Positions 1-10,633 of a stretch of 64,000 nucleotides of DNA are shown piece by piece; the stretch's first letter is position 1; each line of letters opens with the position of its first letter. The DNA comes from Isoetes taiwanensis (taxonomy: Eukaryota > Streptophyta > Lycopodiopsida > Isoetales > Isoetaceae), in assembly GCA_021234155.1 (NCBI GenBank), contig JAJEKV010000047.1, positions 10,907,701 to 10,971,700 of the forward strand, in the 5' to 3' direction. The position numbers and the translations under genes are program-made. The notes under the pieces are model-generated. The model did no database searches, was not told the DNA's origin, and was given only the letters and a program-made list of their open reading frames with translations.

Positions 1-930
1 TTTAAAGAAAATCTTAATGATGGAACTATGTTCAGAAGCATGTGAACCCATGTGGTATGATGTAAAAAATACTATCTATCTATCCATCCACCCATCCATT
101 CAAAAATCTTCCTTGCATGAGTTTTTTAATCCTAATAATTAAAACGAATTTTATTATGTTCAATATTTTGAGCTGTAAACTTTTTTTAGGAATCTTCACG
201 CATTATAGTAGTAGTTGGATAGAAGAAATTCTCGTCTACATCAACATACCCCACACAAGCAAGCTATGAGATCACGATCCACAACTATAGTTGCAACTAA
301 CTCATGACTTAGTCCAAGCTACATATCACCTTGATAGCAAATGAAATGCCATGGCTCCTAGACATCAAATGCTCAAGCCCCCCTAGTTTGCAATTACTAA
401 AGTTATAAGCAAATATTCATGATCATGAATTTTATTTCAGCAGTATTTGCCTAATGATTCCACTTGCAAAGAACAAGAGACGACCCGTTCAAGTTGAATG
501 ATGATGTTAATGGTTTGCTCAAGTCCCAATGTTAGTTATCCATCTAACAATTAGTTAACTCTCATTTAGCCATGACTAGCCTAATGAATGGTAGGTATGG
601 CTCTAGTTCATCTAGTATAAAAATCATGCAACATTTGCGGTAGTGATTTTTTTTTTCGTGAAATACTCGACGCAATTATCTCGGGCAAAGTTTTTGTTAT
701 ATTGTCTAATGTTTAAATTATTGCCAATGAAACTAGGGGCGTCATGGTGACTTAATGAATAGGCATTTGGGTTGGGTTGTCCTTCACCTGAGTTGACAAC
801 TTACTGGCTACTGTCAGGTGGGAGAAGTGAGCAAGTGCAAGTCTCATCAATGTGTTATGTGTTTGTCTTCAACAGATGGAAAAAGAAGAGGATCTAGGAG
901 AACAACAACCAGAATACATTTTACCAATCA
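1..930. other. AT-rich sequence, no gene seen
   Basis: AT-rich sequence with short homopolymer runs. I see no ORF of note, RNA gene or clear repeat in it on either strand. Confidence 0.5.
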
Positions 931-1330
931 TACATTCACACTCGCCGTTAAGTTAAGTTAAGTTAAAAAAAAAAAAACTAGCTCCTTAAACTTAACTATG
1001 AAAATACTATTTGCATATAGACTAGTTAAGTTTCAGTTAAATACCTTAACTTAACTAAGACATGCTAAATTGTTTTCAGACTTGACACAGTTAAGTTAGC
1101 GAATTTAGCAATTTTTAACCTAACAATATAGCATTCAGACGTGACTGACTAACTTAGTGTTAACTCAAATGTTAACTGTAACACCTTCGGACTAACCTCC
1201 AGTTAAGTTACCAATTTAAATTAACTAAATTGCTTTCAGATATAACTTCAGTTAAGTTAAAACTTATGTTAAGTTCAGTTTTGGAAGCACTTCTGTTAAG
1301 TGCCAGCTAGCCAATGACAACTCAACTTTG
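931..1330. repeat. TTAAGTTAAG-rich element remnant
   Basis: The segment is dominated by variants of GTTAAGTTAA and its complement on both strands. Its left edge (CATTCACACTCGCCGTTAAG) resembles the left end of the better preserved element at 17781-18234. No matching right end is found, so it is read as a truncated or diverged relative of that MITE-like family. It codes for nothing. Confidence 0.4.
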
Positions 1331-4040
1331 AATTAAAATACAATAGTATTTCTAGCTACTGTAATATATCTCTTAACAGATTATCAGATTATCGTTAAGA
1401 ACATAAGCTCAAGGACCATTCATTGACAAAAAAACAACAAAGACACCTCAAAGTCTTTGTTTACAATCATATGTTGCTGCATCGAATCTTATCACAAACT
1501 ATAACACGTGTCTCCAGTCTGATCACAAGCTAACTTGTCATTTAATTGTCTAAAACATCATTCGCTTTTTGAATATTATTCACAGCTTCACATAAGGTTT
1601 TTAACTGCATCACCAATGGGGCAACATTAAATTGCAACAGGCAGAACATGCACAACACTACAGCTTCCAAATGCGCGCAAACGGGCTAAAACACATTCTA
1701 AATCTATAATCTTTTTCATATGTACTCGGATTGTGCAGTTTAGTTCCGGAGACTCTAGTAGGTCATCCACTGCGTCCAGTCTATTTTTTATTTCTCAACG
1801 TGATACAGCTATCAAGATAGGCAAGCAAATGCCTATGAAATTACCAAAGCAATAATTAGATAACCTTGTTAAGATTCTCAATTACAATCAAGTGCATACC
1901 AGGCATGAGAAAACCATACAACAACTTGAACGTTAGGACTAAAAGCCAAGAGATCCACAACCCATATCAAACGTTCTAATACAATTGACAAACTCATCTG
2001 AAACGACTACACTCTGACCAGGGTCTTTGAAATGGATCCTGTTGTGCTTGGTATTAACCTAGTCTGTTATGAAATAGTATAATGTATGAACATGAATATG
2101 TTGGAGGATTAGCAACGACCAAATCCATATAGGCATGGTCTGCACAAGCAAGTATCGTGCATGGTGCGGCAAAAATAGGGAAAATGGTAGCTGCCCAAAT
2201 GACACTTATGTTCCTAAAACCTGCACGTTCCCCTAAAAGCAATTGGCAAGTCAAATGAAATCCTCAAAGAAGTCCTTTAGTAGGAATCTCAGTTATAACT
2301 AATCCAAACTACTGGATTAGATATTATTACCAAGGACATATTGACAAGTAAGACAGGCTTGTTCCCTTGACAGGAGTGGGAATCAAGTGCCTTATTGCCT
2401 GCAGCCAGATTTAACGAGGCTTGAATTAGGTTGGCAGGATAAGGGAACTACAATAAAGTGAACTCTACCATAATGTTAATAGCTAACCTTCACAAGGAAA
2501 TGGAGACTACACAACCTGTCTTTTTTCCATCGAAGGAGTTTTGACGCAACTCGAGATTTGCTATTGTTGGGCCATAAAGTCTATGTGAATCTTGGAAGGC
2601 TTCATATGGACGAAGTACGCTACTTGACAGCTCCCCCTCTACCTTCACAATGTACAGTAGTACAATATGTACATTTATATGTGGCTGCAAGGAATAATCT
2701 GGTTTGGATAAAGCCACAATACTTACAAATAAAAACAACGGGGCAACTTCCGTAAAAAAACATCATCTTTGTCTTTTGAACATATAGAGGTGCATAAGCT
2801 GAAGCAAATATGAAACATCACATGGAACATCATTTATCAATGCAAAAGATAGTACATAATACCAATAAATGAAAAAATAAAGCATCCACAATGTCTGAAG
2901 TAGTACATTCATACCAACTCCATGGAAAGATAATGAAGATATCTCTGCAGAGCTTATTAGCCCAAGACCATAACTCTGTAGGAACAGATGACCGTACTCT
3001 AAGGTGTGGAGACTAAACTGATGAACTTGCATTCATTACACAGTAGGATAGAATATAAGGCAGATTAAAGGGCAGTAAATGGATGTAGCCTTTTGAGGCT
3101 GATTCTGCTGCACGTTGCAGGTGATAGCCAAATTCTTTATAATGGTCATGAATTCACAGAATTCATTCCTCAACGTACAACAACATAGATTAGCCAGCAT
3201 AACCTGCACGTTGGAGAACTAACAGTCCGAGAAACAATAGATTTTTTAGCCTATTGTCAAGTTGTTGGGCAAAAATATGGTGAGGCCAGATTCTGATATG
3301 TTTTTAGAGTGCTACTACTACATAGATTATAAAGAATATTAATGCTTTATAGGACGGTTAATGGAGATTTTGAGACGGGAAAAGGCAGCAGGAATCAACC
3401 CAGATCCTGACATAGACGCATTTGTAAAGGTTGTCTATTTATTATTTATCCTATATTATGATCAAGTGCATGCACTGTTTTCAGGCTGTAGTCTCGGAAG
3501 GCTAAGAGACAAATATTTTTACTGACTATATTATCAAGGTAAACTAAGCAACTTTTATTTATGAAACATTGGTAATATTCACAACTATTTGAATTTTCTC
3601 TAGAGCTTAGATACATGTGCAGATATGCTAGTGGTGTAGATATGACATGGGCTCTTGTACAACCTGATGGTCCCTGTAAGATGAAATCACTTATACATAA
3701 GCAAAACATAACAATAATATCCTGATTTGGTCTGGCATGGCACATCGAGTTCTCTTATGTTTAGAAAAATATGGCATTCTTTTACTCTAGATATTCCGCC
3801 TTGGCTGCAAACTAATTATTGATTGGCAAGAGCAATAAGAAGAGAGCAAATTCCTAACAAATCACTTGGAGAACATGGGCCTTTGGGATATGCCAGGTGC
3901 TGACACCATCAATTATCCCACTGAAAGCTATTATGAGGATACCAGGCTTGGGGAATTTCACAGAATTTTAATCTTGCTAAAAAGGATTAAAAAAAGATTT
4001 TAATTATTGCAAAATGTTGCTTGGGAAACTTTGCAGAATT
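1331..4040. other. Non-coding stretch, no recognisable gene
   Basis: Only short ORFs under 100 codons occur on both strands (for example 2490-2738, 2763-3032 and 3446-3745, all minus). None resembles a protein family I know, none shows a convincing splice pattern, and composition is uniform and AT-rich. I see no element ends here. Confidence 0.4.
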
Positions 4041-4860
4041 TTAAGAGACAGAGTTTTTGAGATTGACAATTCTGGGAAGGGACTCGCAAGAGACACAAAA
4101 CCGGATATAGATAGGCTTGTCATTCATCACAACAGCAGTATACAATGTTTTGAAGAATAGAGGGGGTAGCCGACCATAGGAACAATATCGGACTACCCAG
4201 TAAAAAGAAATGTGCACAGGCAATATAGAAGGGTAATGGCGACAACTTCTCATTGGGATAAAAAAAAAACCCGCCCTTTCGGGTTTTCGAGGAAAACCCT
4301 AATGAGAAATGGTCGCCAACAACCTTGAATGTGTTGCCTGGAAAACCGAAGGAGATGGGTTGATGACGAACACAAATATAGCAGGACCCCAGGCAGAATC
4401 CTGGAATGTGTTGCCTGGAGAACCGAAAGAGGTAGGTTGATGGCGAACACCAATATAGCCGGACCCCAGAAGACAGCAGAAGCCTGCAAGCAATACAAAG
4501 AACCCCTAAAAAACACCCGTGAATGGTGAGAGAAAAGCAAACTCATGCCCCCACGCAGCAGGGCGGGAAGAGAGGGAAGCAACGCGAATAGAAGAAGAGT
4601 TGCTGTGAGAAGATGCCGATAACCGGTCCAAAAGAGAAAATGGCCTTATATAGTAGCTCGTCCCTTCCCAGAATGGCGATCCGATGGCTCGGATTGATGC
4701 TATTCTGGGAAGGGACTCGCAAGAGACACAAAACCGGCCGACTACCAGAGAACTTCCTCAACTATAAGCCGATGGCATAAAACCTGCAAGCAACACAAAG
4801 ACCTCCAAAAAACACCCGTGCATGGTTAGAGAAAATCTAACATGTAGCAGAAAAAGAGAG
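4041..4860. repeat. Cluster of nested direct and inverted repeats
   Basis: A 76-bp unit starting GAATGTGTTGCCTGG is tandemly repeated (4328 and 4404). A 35-bp segment around CTGGGAAGGGACTCGC occurs at 4070-4104 and again at 4702-4737. Segments around CAAAGA and AAAAAACACCCGTG recur at 4487 and 4787. GTCCCTTCCCAGAAT at 4660-4674 is the exact reverse complement of 4702-4716 and encloses a second perfect stem, ATCCGA with TCGGAT (4679-4694). ORFs up to 110 codons cross the cluster on the minus strand but are repeats of themselves, so I do not call them genes. Confidence 0.65.
4255..4306 (-). repeat. CCCTTTCGGG hairpin motif, copy A
   Basis: A roughly 50-bp motif with CCCTTTCGGG at its centre and GGTTTTCCTCGAAAACCC on the minus strand. 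Related copies lie at 17691-17750, 25562-25612, 28919-28970 and 50074-50140. The flanks TCTCATT and AATGAGA make the whole motif an imperfect palindrome. Confidence 0.55.
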
Positions 4861-5172
4861 CATCACCCAATAGGGTGGAGAACAACATCACTCAACGGGT
4901 GGAAAACAATTACGTAAAAAGAAATATGCGTCACCCTCGAGGTGGAAATAAACAGCAGCACCCGCATGTGGAGATAGCATCACCCATAGGGTGGAGAAAA
5001 ACGTCACCCAAGGGGTGGATAACAATCATGTAAAAAGAAATATGCGTCACCCTCGAGGTGGAAATAAACAGCATCCCCGGAGAGTGGAGAAAAAACGTCA
5101 CCCAATGGGCGGAAGAAAACATGATAAATAGAAATGTGCGTCACCATCTCGGTGGAAATAAACAGCACCACC
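4857..5172. repeat. Tandem array of CACCC/GGGTGG mini-hairpins
   Basis: At least seven short hairpins of the form TCACCC-N3/4-GGGTGGA follow each other every 20-50 bases. They sit inside a longer unit of about 100-116 bp that contains AGAAATATGCGTCACCCTC (near 4920, 5036 and, diverged, 5134). Stem bases vary between units while the inverted symmetry is mostly kept (for example CACCATCTCGGTG). ORFs through the array are by-products of the repeat. Confidence 0.65.
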
Positions 5173-5214
5173 CACAAAAAATGGTCCAATCGAAACCCAT
5201 GTCACAAAATTGCA

Positions 5215-5420
5215 ATGGTGTGCCAAACGCAATATTTGGCACAGCCAGACACAGCTAAATAGCAAAATATGATGTATAATGATAGCACAATGCACAATGC
5301 TCAATGATAGCACAATGCACTGTGAAAAAAAGAGCTCAACAGCGAGCTAGAAATGAAGTTCCCGGCAAATGATGCATAATGATAGGAATGCACAACGCAC
5401 AATGAGAGCACAATGTACAG
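5215..5420. repeat. Short AATGATAGCACAATGCAC repeats
   Basis: Imperfect short repeats of AATGATAGCACAATGCAC and ATGATGCATAATGATAGG occur between about 5265 and 5415. They look like a decayed minisatellite continuing the repeat patch to the left. No coding sequence is supported. Confidence 0.4.
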
Positions 5421-5899
5421 GAAAAAAGATCTCAACAACCGGCGAAAAATAAATGCCCCAAGACAACTAGAATTAGGCAGGACTGCACAAAATCAGAATG
5501 CGCCCAAGATAACACCTCATGCACAATAACCCAATATACGCGACATTCAGAGAAAGATAAGCATCAATATAAAACCATAAAAAAGAACGTCAAGAACACG
5601 AAAACAAACTAAAAGTGGCCAAATAAAACGTGCTTTCGACAAAAAAAGCAATACACTCCATGCAGGACCAGATGCACCAATAGGAATGATACTTTTACAG
5701 AACGAGGAAGACGTAGCGAGAGCGGGAAGAAGAGGAGCGCGAGCAGCATCATGTAGAACTCCCCGAGCCGCAGCTGCCGAGGCTCCACCGCAACGAGCAG
5801 AATGTGTACCATATTGGGATGGATCCAGGCCGATAGCAAGAAGACAACCCCTCCACCATAAGCGGGCCATCAGATAGGATAAAGGGCGCAGAGAGGATG

Positions 5900-6912
5900 G
5901 AGAATATAAGCCCGAAGACGAGGAGTATGACGCAAAAAAAATGAACAAGGTTGAGTTAGAGTCATGTTGTGCGAAATGTCTACCCAGATATGACCAAATA
6001 TAGGCACACTAAATAAATCAACTAAGCAGCATTTATAGAAATGAGGGAGGAGGTAAAGTTAGAGGAGGGATGAGGAAAAGTTAGAGGTGGCATACATATT
6101 AGCGTAAAGTCAAAAGTCACGAGGAAGGTCAAGAAGCAAAATGAGGTTGGCATCAAATAGAAGTAACTAGTAAAGAGGTACATAAGGCTGCGAAATGGTC
6201 TGGAACAAGAATAGGAGAGTGAAGGTAAATATTAAGAGAGCCAAGGTCTGGTCAGGATAGCAGAGTTAGATTCACCTCATATTCTAAAAACAATATACAT
6301 GTGCAAAAACATATCCTATGGAAAACCCTCTAATGATCAAGTTAAAACCATGCGAATGCACCCATAAGGTAAAAAAGCAAATGCTCGCGCATCATCCTGA
6401 AGAAATTTCAAACCAACTGAACGACACACATGAGAACAACCTCATAGGAAAACCCTTTCATAAATAACTTAGGACCATGCAAAAAATGCCTGAAAAGTTA
6501 GGAATAAATGCCCCCAATCATGGAAACTCCAGGCCACAAAAATTCCCGATAGTTCTAATAGTGTAGAAAAAACTCAATAGAATTGAGATGCAGAGAAAGA
6601 CAAGTAGCAAACCGCAAAATAGACAGCATGATGAGACGGACCCAGCTTCAATTCCCACAAATAGAACGAGGGATGAGGTGGAAGTCGAGGTAGAGGTCGC
6701 AGACACGGGAGCACCAAGTCAAGAGGAAGGTTAAGAACCCTGAACATAAGCCTGAAGATGAGGAGTATGACGAAAACAATGGACAAGGACAAGTCGAGTT
6801 AGACTCATGTTATACGAAATAACAGCCCAGAGATGACCACCTATAGGCACCCTAAACAAATGAAATAAGTAGCAGTTAGAGAAACAAGGGATGAGCTAAA
6901 GTCAGAGGTGGC
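5900..6912. repeat. Direct repeat pair of about 170 bp (5900-6075 and 6738-6912)
   Basis: Both segments begin near AAGCCYGAAGAYGAGGAGTA, continue through similar GTTAGA and TATAGGCAC sequence, and end near GTTAGAG. They are clearly alignable but diverged by substitutions and small indels. The sequence between and around them (5420-7240) shows no recognisable gene. A 133-codon hydrophobic minus-strand ORF (5547-5948) overlaps the left copy and matches nothing I know. Confidence 0.45.
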
Positions 6913-7030
6913 AGACATAAAGAGGCTGAATCTATGTTTTTTTTTTATAACAATGCGTTCAATTGTTTAGAGATATCTGGTCTACGGTTTTAGCCATTGT
7001 CATTTTTACATCCATATCAAATCCCCCTGG

Positions 7031-7056
7031 AACCCCCTGTTATTGTGCCACATATT
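7031..7056 (+). repeat. Shared terminus ACCCCCTGTTATTGTGC
   Basis: This short segment recurs at 10608-10633 and, diverged, at 14636-14660. At the latter two sites about 100 upstream bases are also shared (10510 and 14545 onward, containing GTACGCATTAGTACATC). It looks like the common end of an unidentified repeat family. Confidence 0.45.
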
Positions 7057-7250
7057 CTTCTTGAATTTCTGTCATTCTCAATCCTAAATGAGCAAAAACA
7101 AATATTATATTGCTTTTAGAATCGTTTACATATATCCTCAAAATGTTCAGTGGATTCTCCCATTTTGAGAAATCACAGTTTGAAAGGCAAAGTTGTAATA
7201 AGAAAAATTCAGGTTCAAACCATGTATCATAATAAAAATAGTATCTATGG

Positions 7251-8290
7251 TTGAAAATAAAGACTTCAAATGTAGATCTTTTCATTGCTGCATGCTATTT
7301 TGCTCCACTCACTGCTACTTTATACAAAAATAGGAATTTCGATATGGAGGATCCTCTGGGAAACCTGTGTGCAGATGCATTGGAATTTAGTGAGCAGGGA
7401 AAAATATTCTTTGTTGGTGATTTTAATGCCAGAACGGGCTGCCATCAGTCTCGAACATTTGTAGATCCTCTGGATACATGCCTGGATGAGCAAGAAGAGT
7501 TATTTAACAGGAGTTCTGAAGACACACTCTCAAATGCAATGGGAGAATTTTTGCTAGAAACAGGCACCATTTGTGGATTGAAGATAGCAAATGGCATCCA
7601 TAAGTTTCCCTACTCTGGAAATTCCACTTGCTTCAGCTATACGGGATCAAGCATAGTGGATTATTTCTTAGCATGTGATTTGGATATGGTATCAGCATAC
7701 ACTGTGGGAGATAAAATGCCGGAATCAGATCATTCCCCTTTGCATGTGGAGTTTACATCTAATCCTTTGCGTAAGGAACATCTCTCTTTCCATCCAAGAC
7801 TGAAGATCACTTATAAATACAATGAGCTATATGAGAAGCAGGTCGAACACCTCATTTCTTCTGTTGAATGGACGGGACATCTAGCCGAAGATGCAGATAA
7901 GTTTGCTAGCTTGGTTTTGCAGGCTGCCACAGAAATCTTTGGTCTCACTAAAAAACCAATGCCAGGACGACCATGTAACTCATGGTGGGACTCAGAATGT
8001 AGAGCAGCAAGAGCCAGACTTCCACCTAAATGCATCAGGAAGCCAAATGGTACAAGAGATTTGTGCAAAAGAAAAAGCAAGCTTTTCTTAAACAAAAGCA
8101 ATCTGCCTTGAAAGAACAGATATGGCGTGATCCAAAAGGATTCTGGAAATCCTTGAATAGGAAATCGGGCCAGCCAAATTTGAAGACAGGCGCCCTGCTA
8201 AAATTAGTGCAAGGTATGTATGATATGGGTGATTTAGAATGCATGCCAATTTTAGCCATTGGAGAAGATCTTTTTAATAAAGAAGAGGTT
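7251..8290 (+). pseudogene. LINE ORF2 fragment: endonuclease domain and linker
   Basis: The reading frame from 7251 carries the second half of an apurinic-type LINE endonuclease: a GDFNAR motif near residue 60, then STCFSYTGSSIVDYFL and SDHSPLHVEF, corresponding to the conserved Asn, Asp and catalytic SDH. It continues into the basic linker found between endonuclease and reverse transcriptase (FVQKKKQAFLKQKQSALKEQ). The frame is broken near 8030, where the match moves to another frame, so this is a dead copy. The N-terminal half of the endonuclease is missing, and the sequence stops at the inverted-repeat element starting at 8294. The reverse transcriptase of what is probably the same LINE resumes at 10634. 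Confidence 0.8.
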
Positions 8291-8293
8291 AGT

Positions 8294-8785
8294 ATAATCA
8301 ACACACAACTACCATTAACATTATTAACATAAACTATTGCATTTAACACATTTAAATTAAAATCCCCCTTAAACCCCCTGTGGTTTGGGTGCATATTCAC
8401 ACGGGGGTTACGTAGGGCAGCGAGAGCCCCAAAAATATATTTATAATACATATACAAAATTAACACCATTAAGTACATTCTTTCGAATCTTATAGTATTT
8501 TGCAAACTTTAATATACAGTATACAAAAACTTGTACATGCATACCCCACAAATGAGGATCGATATGTACGGTCCAGATCTTGGAATAAAGGGCAAATATG
8601 CCCATCCGACAGCTCTCGTTGCCCGGAGTAACCCCCCGTGTGAATATGCACCCAAACCACAGGGGGTTTAAGGGGGATTTTAATTTAAATGTGTTAAATG
8701 CAATAGTTTATGTTAATAATGTTAATGGTAGTTGTGTGTTGATTATTATATTAAAAAAAAAAATTTGGGCCCTTCGGGCCCTAAC
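8294..8785 (+). mobile_element. Long inverted-repeat element, copy 1, with GGGCCC hairpin tail
   Basis: The left arm 8294-8411 (118 bp) and right arm 8628-8746 (119 bp) are reverse complements of each other, differing only by one G in a G-run. A 216-bp spacer separates them and continues the symmetry imperfectly (GGGCAGCGAGAGC against GCTCTCGTTGCCC). The right arm is followed by an A-run and the perfect hairpin GGGCCCTTCGGGCCC, then TAAC. The same architecture recurs at 11940-12425. It encodes nothing. The 5' TC and the terminal hairpin followed by CTAA loosely recall Helitron ends. Long arms recall MULE or foldback elements, but I find no clear target-site duplication. Confidence 0.75.
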
Positions 8786-8989
8786 TAAAGCAAACATAGG
8801 TAAACTTTATGGGTCTAAACATTACTTACTAAAAAGCACAATAACATCAAGACAAACAAATTATTTCCATTGCATACCAAGAGCCCAAATATCATAAAAC
8901 ACTTTGTTATAAAATGGGCAAAAACAATAATATCATAAGGTTTACTGAAAGGATGCTTAGTTCAACCGGTAAAGTTGTTCACAATTTGG

Positions 8990-9127
8990 CATTGGCATTG
9001 CATTATAAGTCTGAGCACTTCCTTAATAGTCCTTTCGGGTCTGAACTTAGGCCTACTGGTAGGCTCCTGTTCAATCTTCTTCAAAACATCCATGCCCTCC
9101 ACAACTTTTCCAAAAACAACATGCTTC
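8990..9127 (-). pseudogene. Cyclophilin (peptidyl-prolyl isomerase) exon fragment
   Basis: After a plausible acceptor (ATATGCAG) the minus strand reads KHVVFGKVVEGMDVLKKIEQ, the highly conserved C-terminal strand and helix of cyclophilin-type prolyl isomerases. It continues for about 25 less typical residues (EPTSRPKFRPERTIKEV). The catalytic core (the FHR and QFF regions) is not found nearby. The fragment lies about 270 bp downstream, on the same strand, of the CDC20 fragment, inside the gap that splits the LINE. A genuine gene would need the other exons, so I treat it as a captured or decayed piece. The 3' end is uncertain. Confidence 0.65.
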
Positions 9128-9395
9128 CTGCATATTAACCATTAATCATTAGGATTAAGAAAATAGAAACTTTTAATAACGAACCACCATCATTAGGCAT
9201 TTGCACATCCTCTACTGAAGTTAAAGCAAATTAATGCCATGGTTTTAAATGCCAAAGGGATCCAATAATGTGAGCTTTTAAGCAGAAAAGTATATCAAAA
9301 TAACTCACTAAGGACACAACACTATCACTAAAAAAAGGTGTGGTAAAAAGAAACCAAGAGCTTCTTCTACATAAGCCAGTATTGGTAACACCAAC

Positions 9396-9849
9396 CTGAG
9401 CCCATGAAACACTGGTGATATAGTCTCGATCTTCAGCATTAGTAAGTCTATGAATGCCACTAGTTTCAGCATCCCATAAATAGACAGCAGGACCCAAAGC
9501 AACAGCTACTATATTTGAGCTGTTGCAGTCTAATAGATTTAGGTAGTAATCATCTACAATATCTGGAGCATCTAGTATCCTTTCTGGGCACTGCAAACAA
9601 TACGTAGAATCTTCCATAAGTAATTTGAAAATACATATCCCACATTGTGATGAAATTGCAAAAGCAACACATACCCGAGGAACCTGGCGGGTGTTGCTTA
9701 GACGGAGAACTCAGAGAATCCAGTGTGGTATCATGCAATTCTAGTTGCAAGGAAGCCAATATTTTAGGACTTTGAAGAGCCCCGGAGTCGTGCAATAGGT
9801 TTTCTGCTAATTTTCGTTTGTATTCTTCCTGCTTCATGCCGATTCCAAG
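9396..9849 (-). pseudogene. CDC20/Fizzy-type APC/C activator fragment
   Basis: Two exon-like blocks. Exon a (about 9849-9675, donor GTATGT) reads MKQEEYKRKLAENLL and contains KILA, as in the stretch before the WD40 propeller of plant CDC20. Exon b (9590-9396, flanked by TTTGCAG and GTTGGT) reads PERILDAPDIVDDYYLNLLD, then a first WD40 blade with VYLWDAETSG and SVSWA. This is the CDC20 signature; the intact protein activates the anaphase-promoting complex. The remaining six blades are absent, the two blocks are not in phase across the obvious splice sites, and the tryptophan expected after NLLD is cysteine. It is best read as a truncated pseudogene or captured fragment. Confidence 0.75.
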
Positions 9850-9984
9850 CTTTAATACAAACTTCCAGTACCAAAAAACTTTCAGATCCGCTGGGTTACT
9901 TACCTTAGACGATTAACTTAACCCGGTGAAAACCCATTTTCCTTTGTTTGTGTCTTAAATTAAACTGCGCAATATTCGGTGGCC

Positions 9985-10290
9985 ATGGCAATACGCATTT
10001 CCTCGTTACGAGCTCGATCCTTCCAGCGTCTAAGAAGATCGGCATTGTCGAAGATGGGTTACGCCAAGAAGAACTCCAAGCGATTTGAGACCGAGGTAGT
10101 GATAAAGCTTTTGAACGCTTGGCTTGTCGAAGGACAAAGATTTAGAAGAATTTCCACCATTTAAATCTGGATTTAGACCTCTCTCCCACGATGCGAACTG
10201 CTCCTCGACGGTGGGTGAGCAGTGCATTTTGCCATTGTATGCAAATTTTGACCTAAAATGCCCGGATCGTCGGCGATTTAATTGAAGCAA
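9985..10290 (-). other. Unidentified exon-like segment
   Basis: An 86-codon minus-strand ORF (10290-10030), overlapping another frame reading NADLLRRWKDRARNEEMR down to about 9985, has protein-like composition. I recognise no family. It lies upstream, on the same strand, of the CDC20 fragment. A possible donor (AAGGTAAGT) near 9903 and acceptor near 9850 could join the two, but nothing shows that they belong together. Confidence 0.2.
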
Positions 10291-10509
10291 AACGAAAAAA
10301 ATCTCACATTAAATCTGCAAAAGATTCAAGCGAGAAAGATTGACCAATTGATTCAAGATAATTGGGGTGCGGCCTTGACTTTTTTCCTTGCACTCCAAAT
10401 CTGTTTCCACCAGGCTTGCATGTTCAGCCCTACAATAGAAAGAGGGCTTTTGTTGTGAGCCCTTAGATGTTGGACCATTGAAAAAAAACAACTAAATGAA
10501 CGACTAAGA

Positions 10510-10633
10510 AATGGTGCACTCTAGATGTACGCATTAGTACATCCATTCGAATACGCCATGAAATCTTAGGAAAACCTTTGTGAAAAGTGTACAAAAACAC
10601 AAAAAAAAACCCCTGTTATTGTGCTACATATTG
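10510..10633 (+). repeat. Repeat of about 120 bp ending CCCCTGTTATTGTGC
   Basis: This segment aligns with 14545-14660 over most of its length (shared blocks CACTCTAGA, GTACGCATTAGTACATC, AAATCTTAG, GTACAAAAA). It ends exactly where recognisable LINE reverse-transcriptase coding begins, so it marks the right border of the insertion that splits the LINE. Confidence 0.5.

Noticed and set aside
4250-4582. 110-codon minus-strand ORF
   Set aside because: It runs through 76-bp tandem repeats and a hairpin and is repetitive itself; no independent sign of coding.
4857-5172. CRISPR-like array of short repeats
   Set aside because: Units are contiguous diverged hairpins without unique spacers of constant length, and the genome is eukaryotic.
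5547-5948. 133-codon hydrophobic minus-strand ORF
   Set aside because: No recognisable family, overlapping open frames on both strands, and partial duplication of the underlying DNA at 6738-6912.
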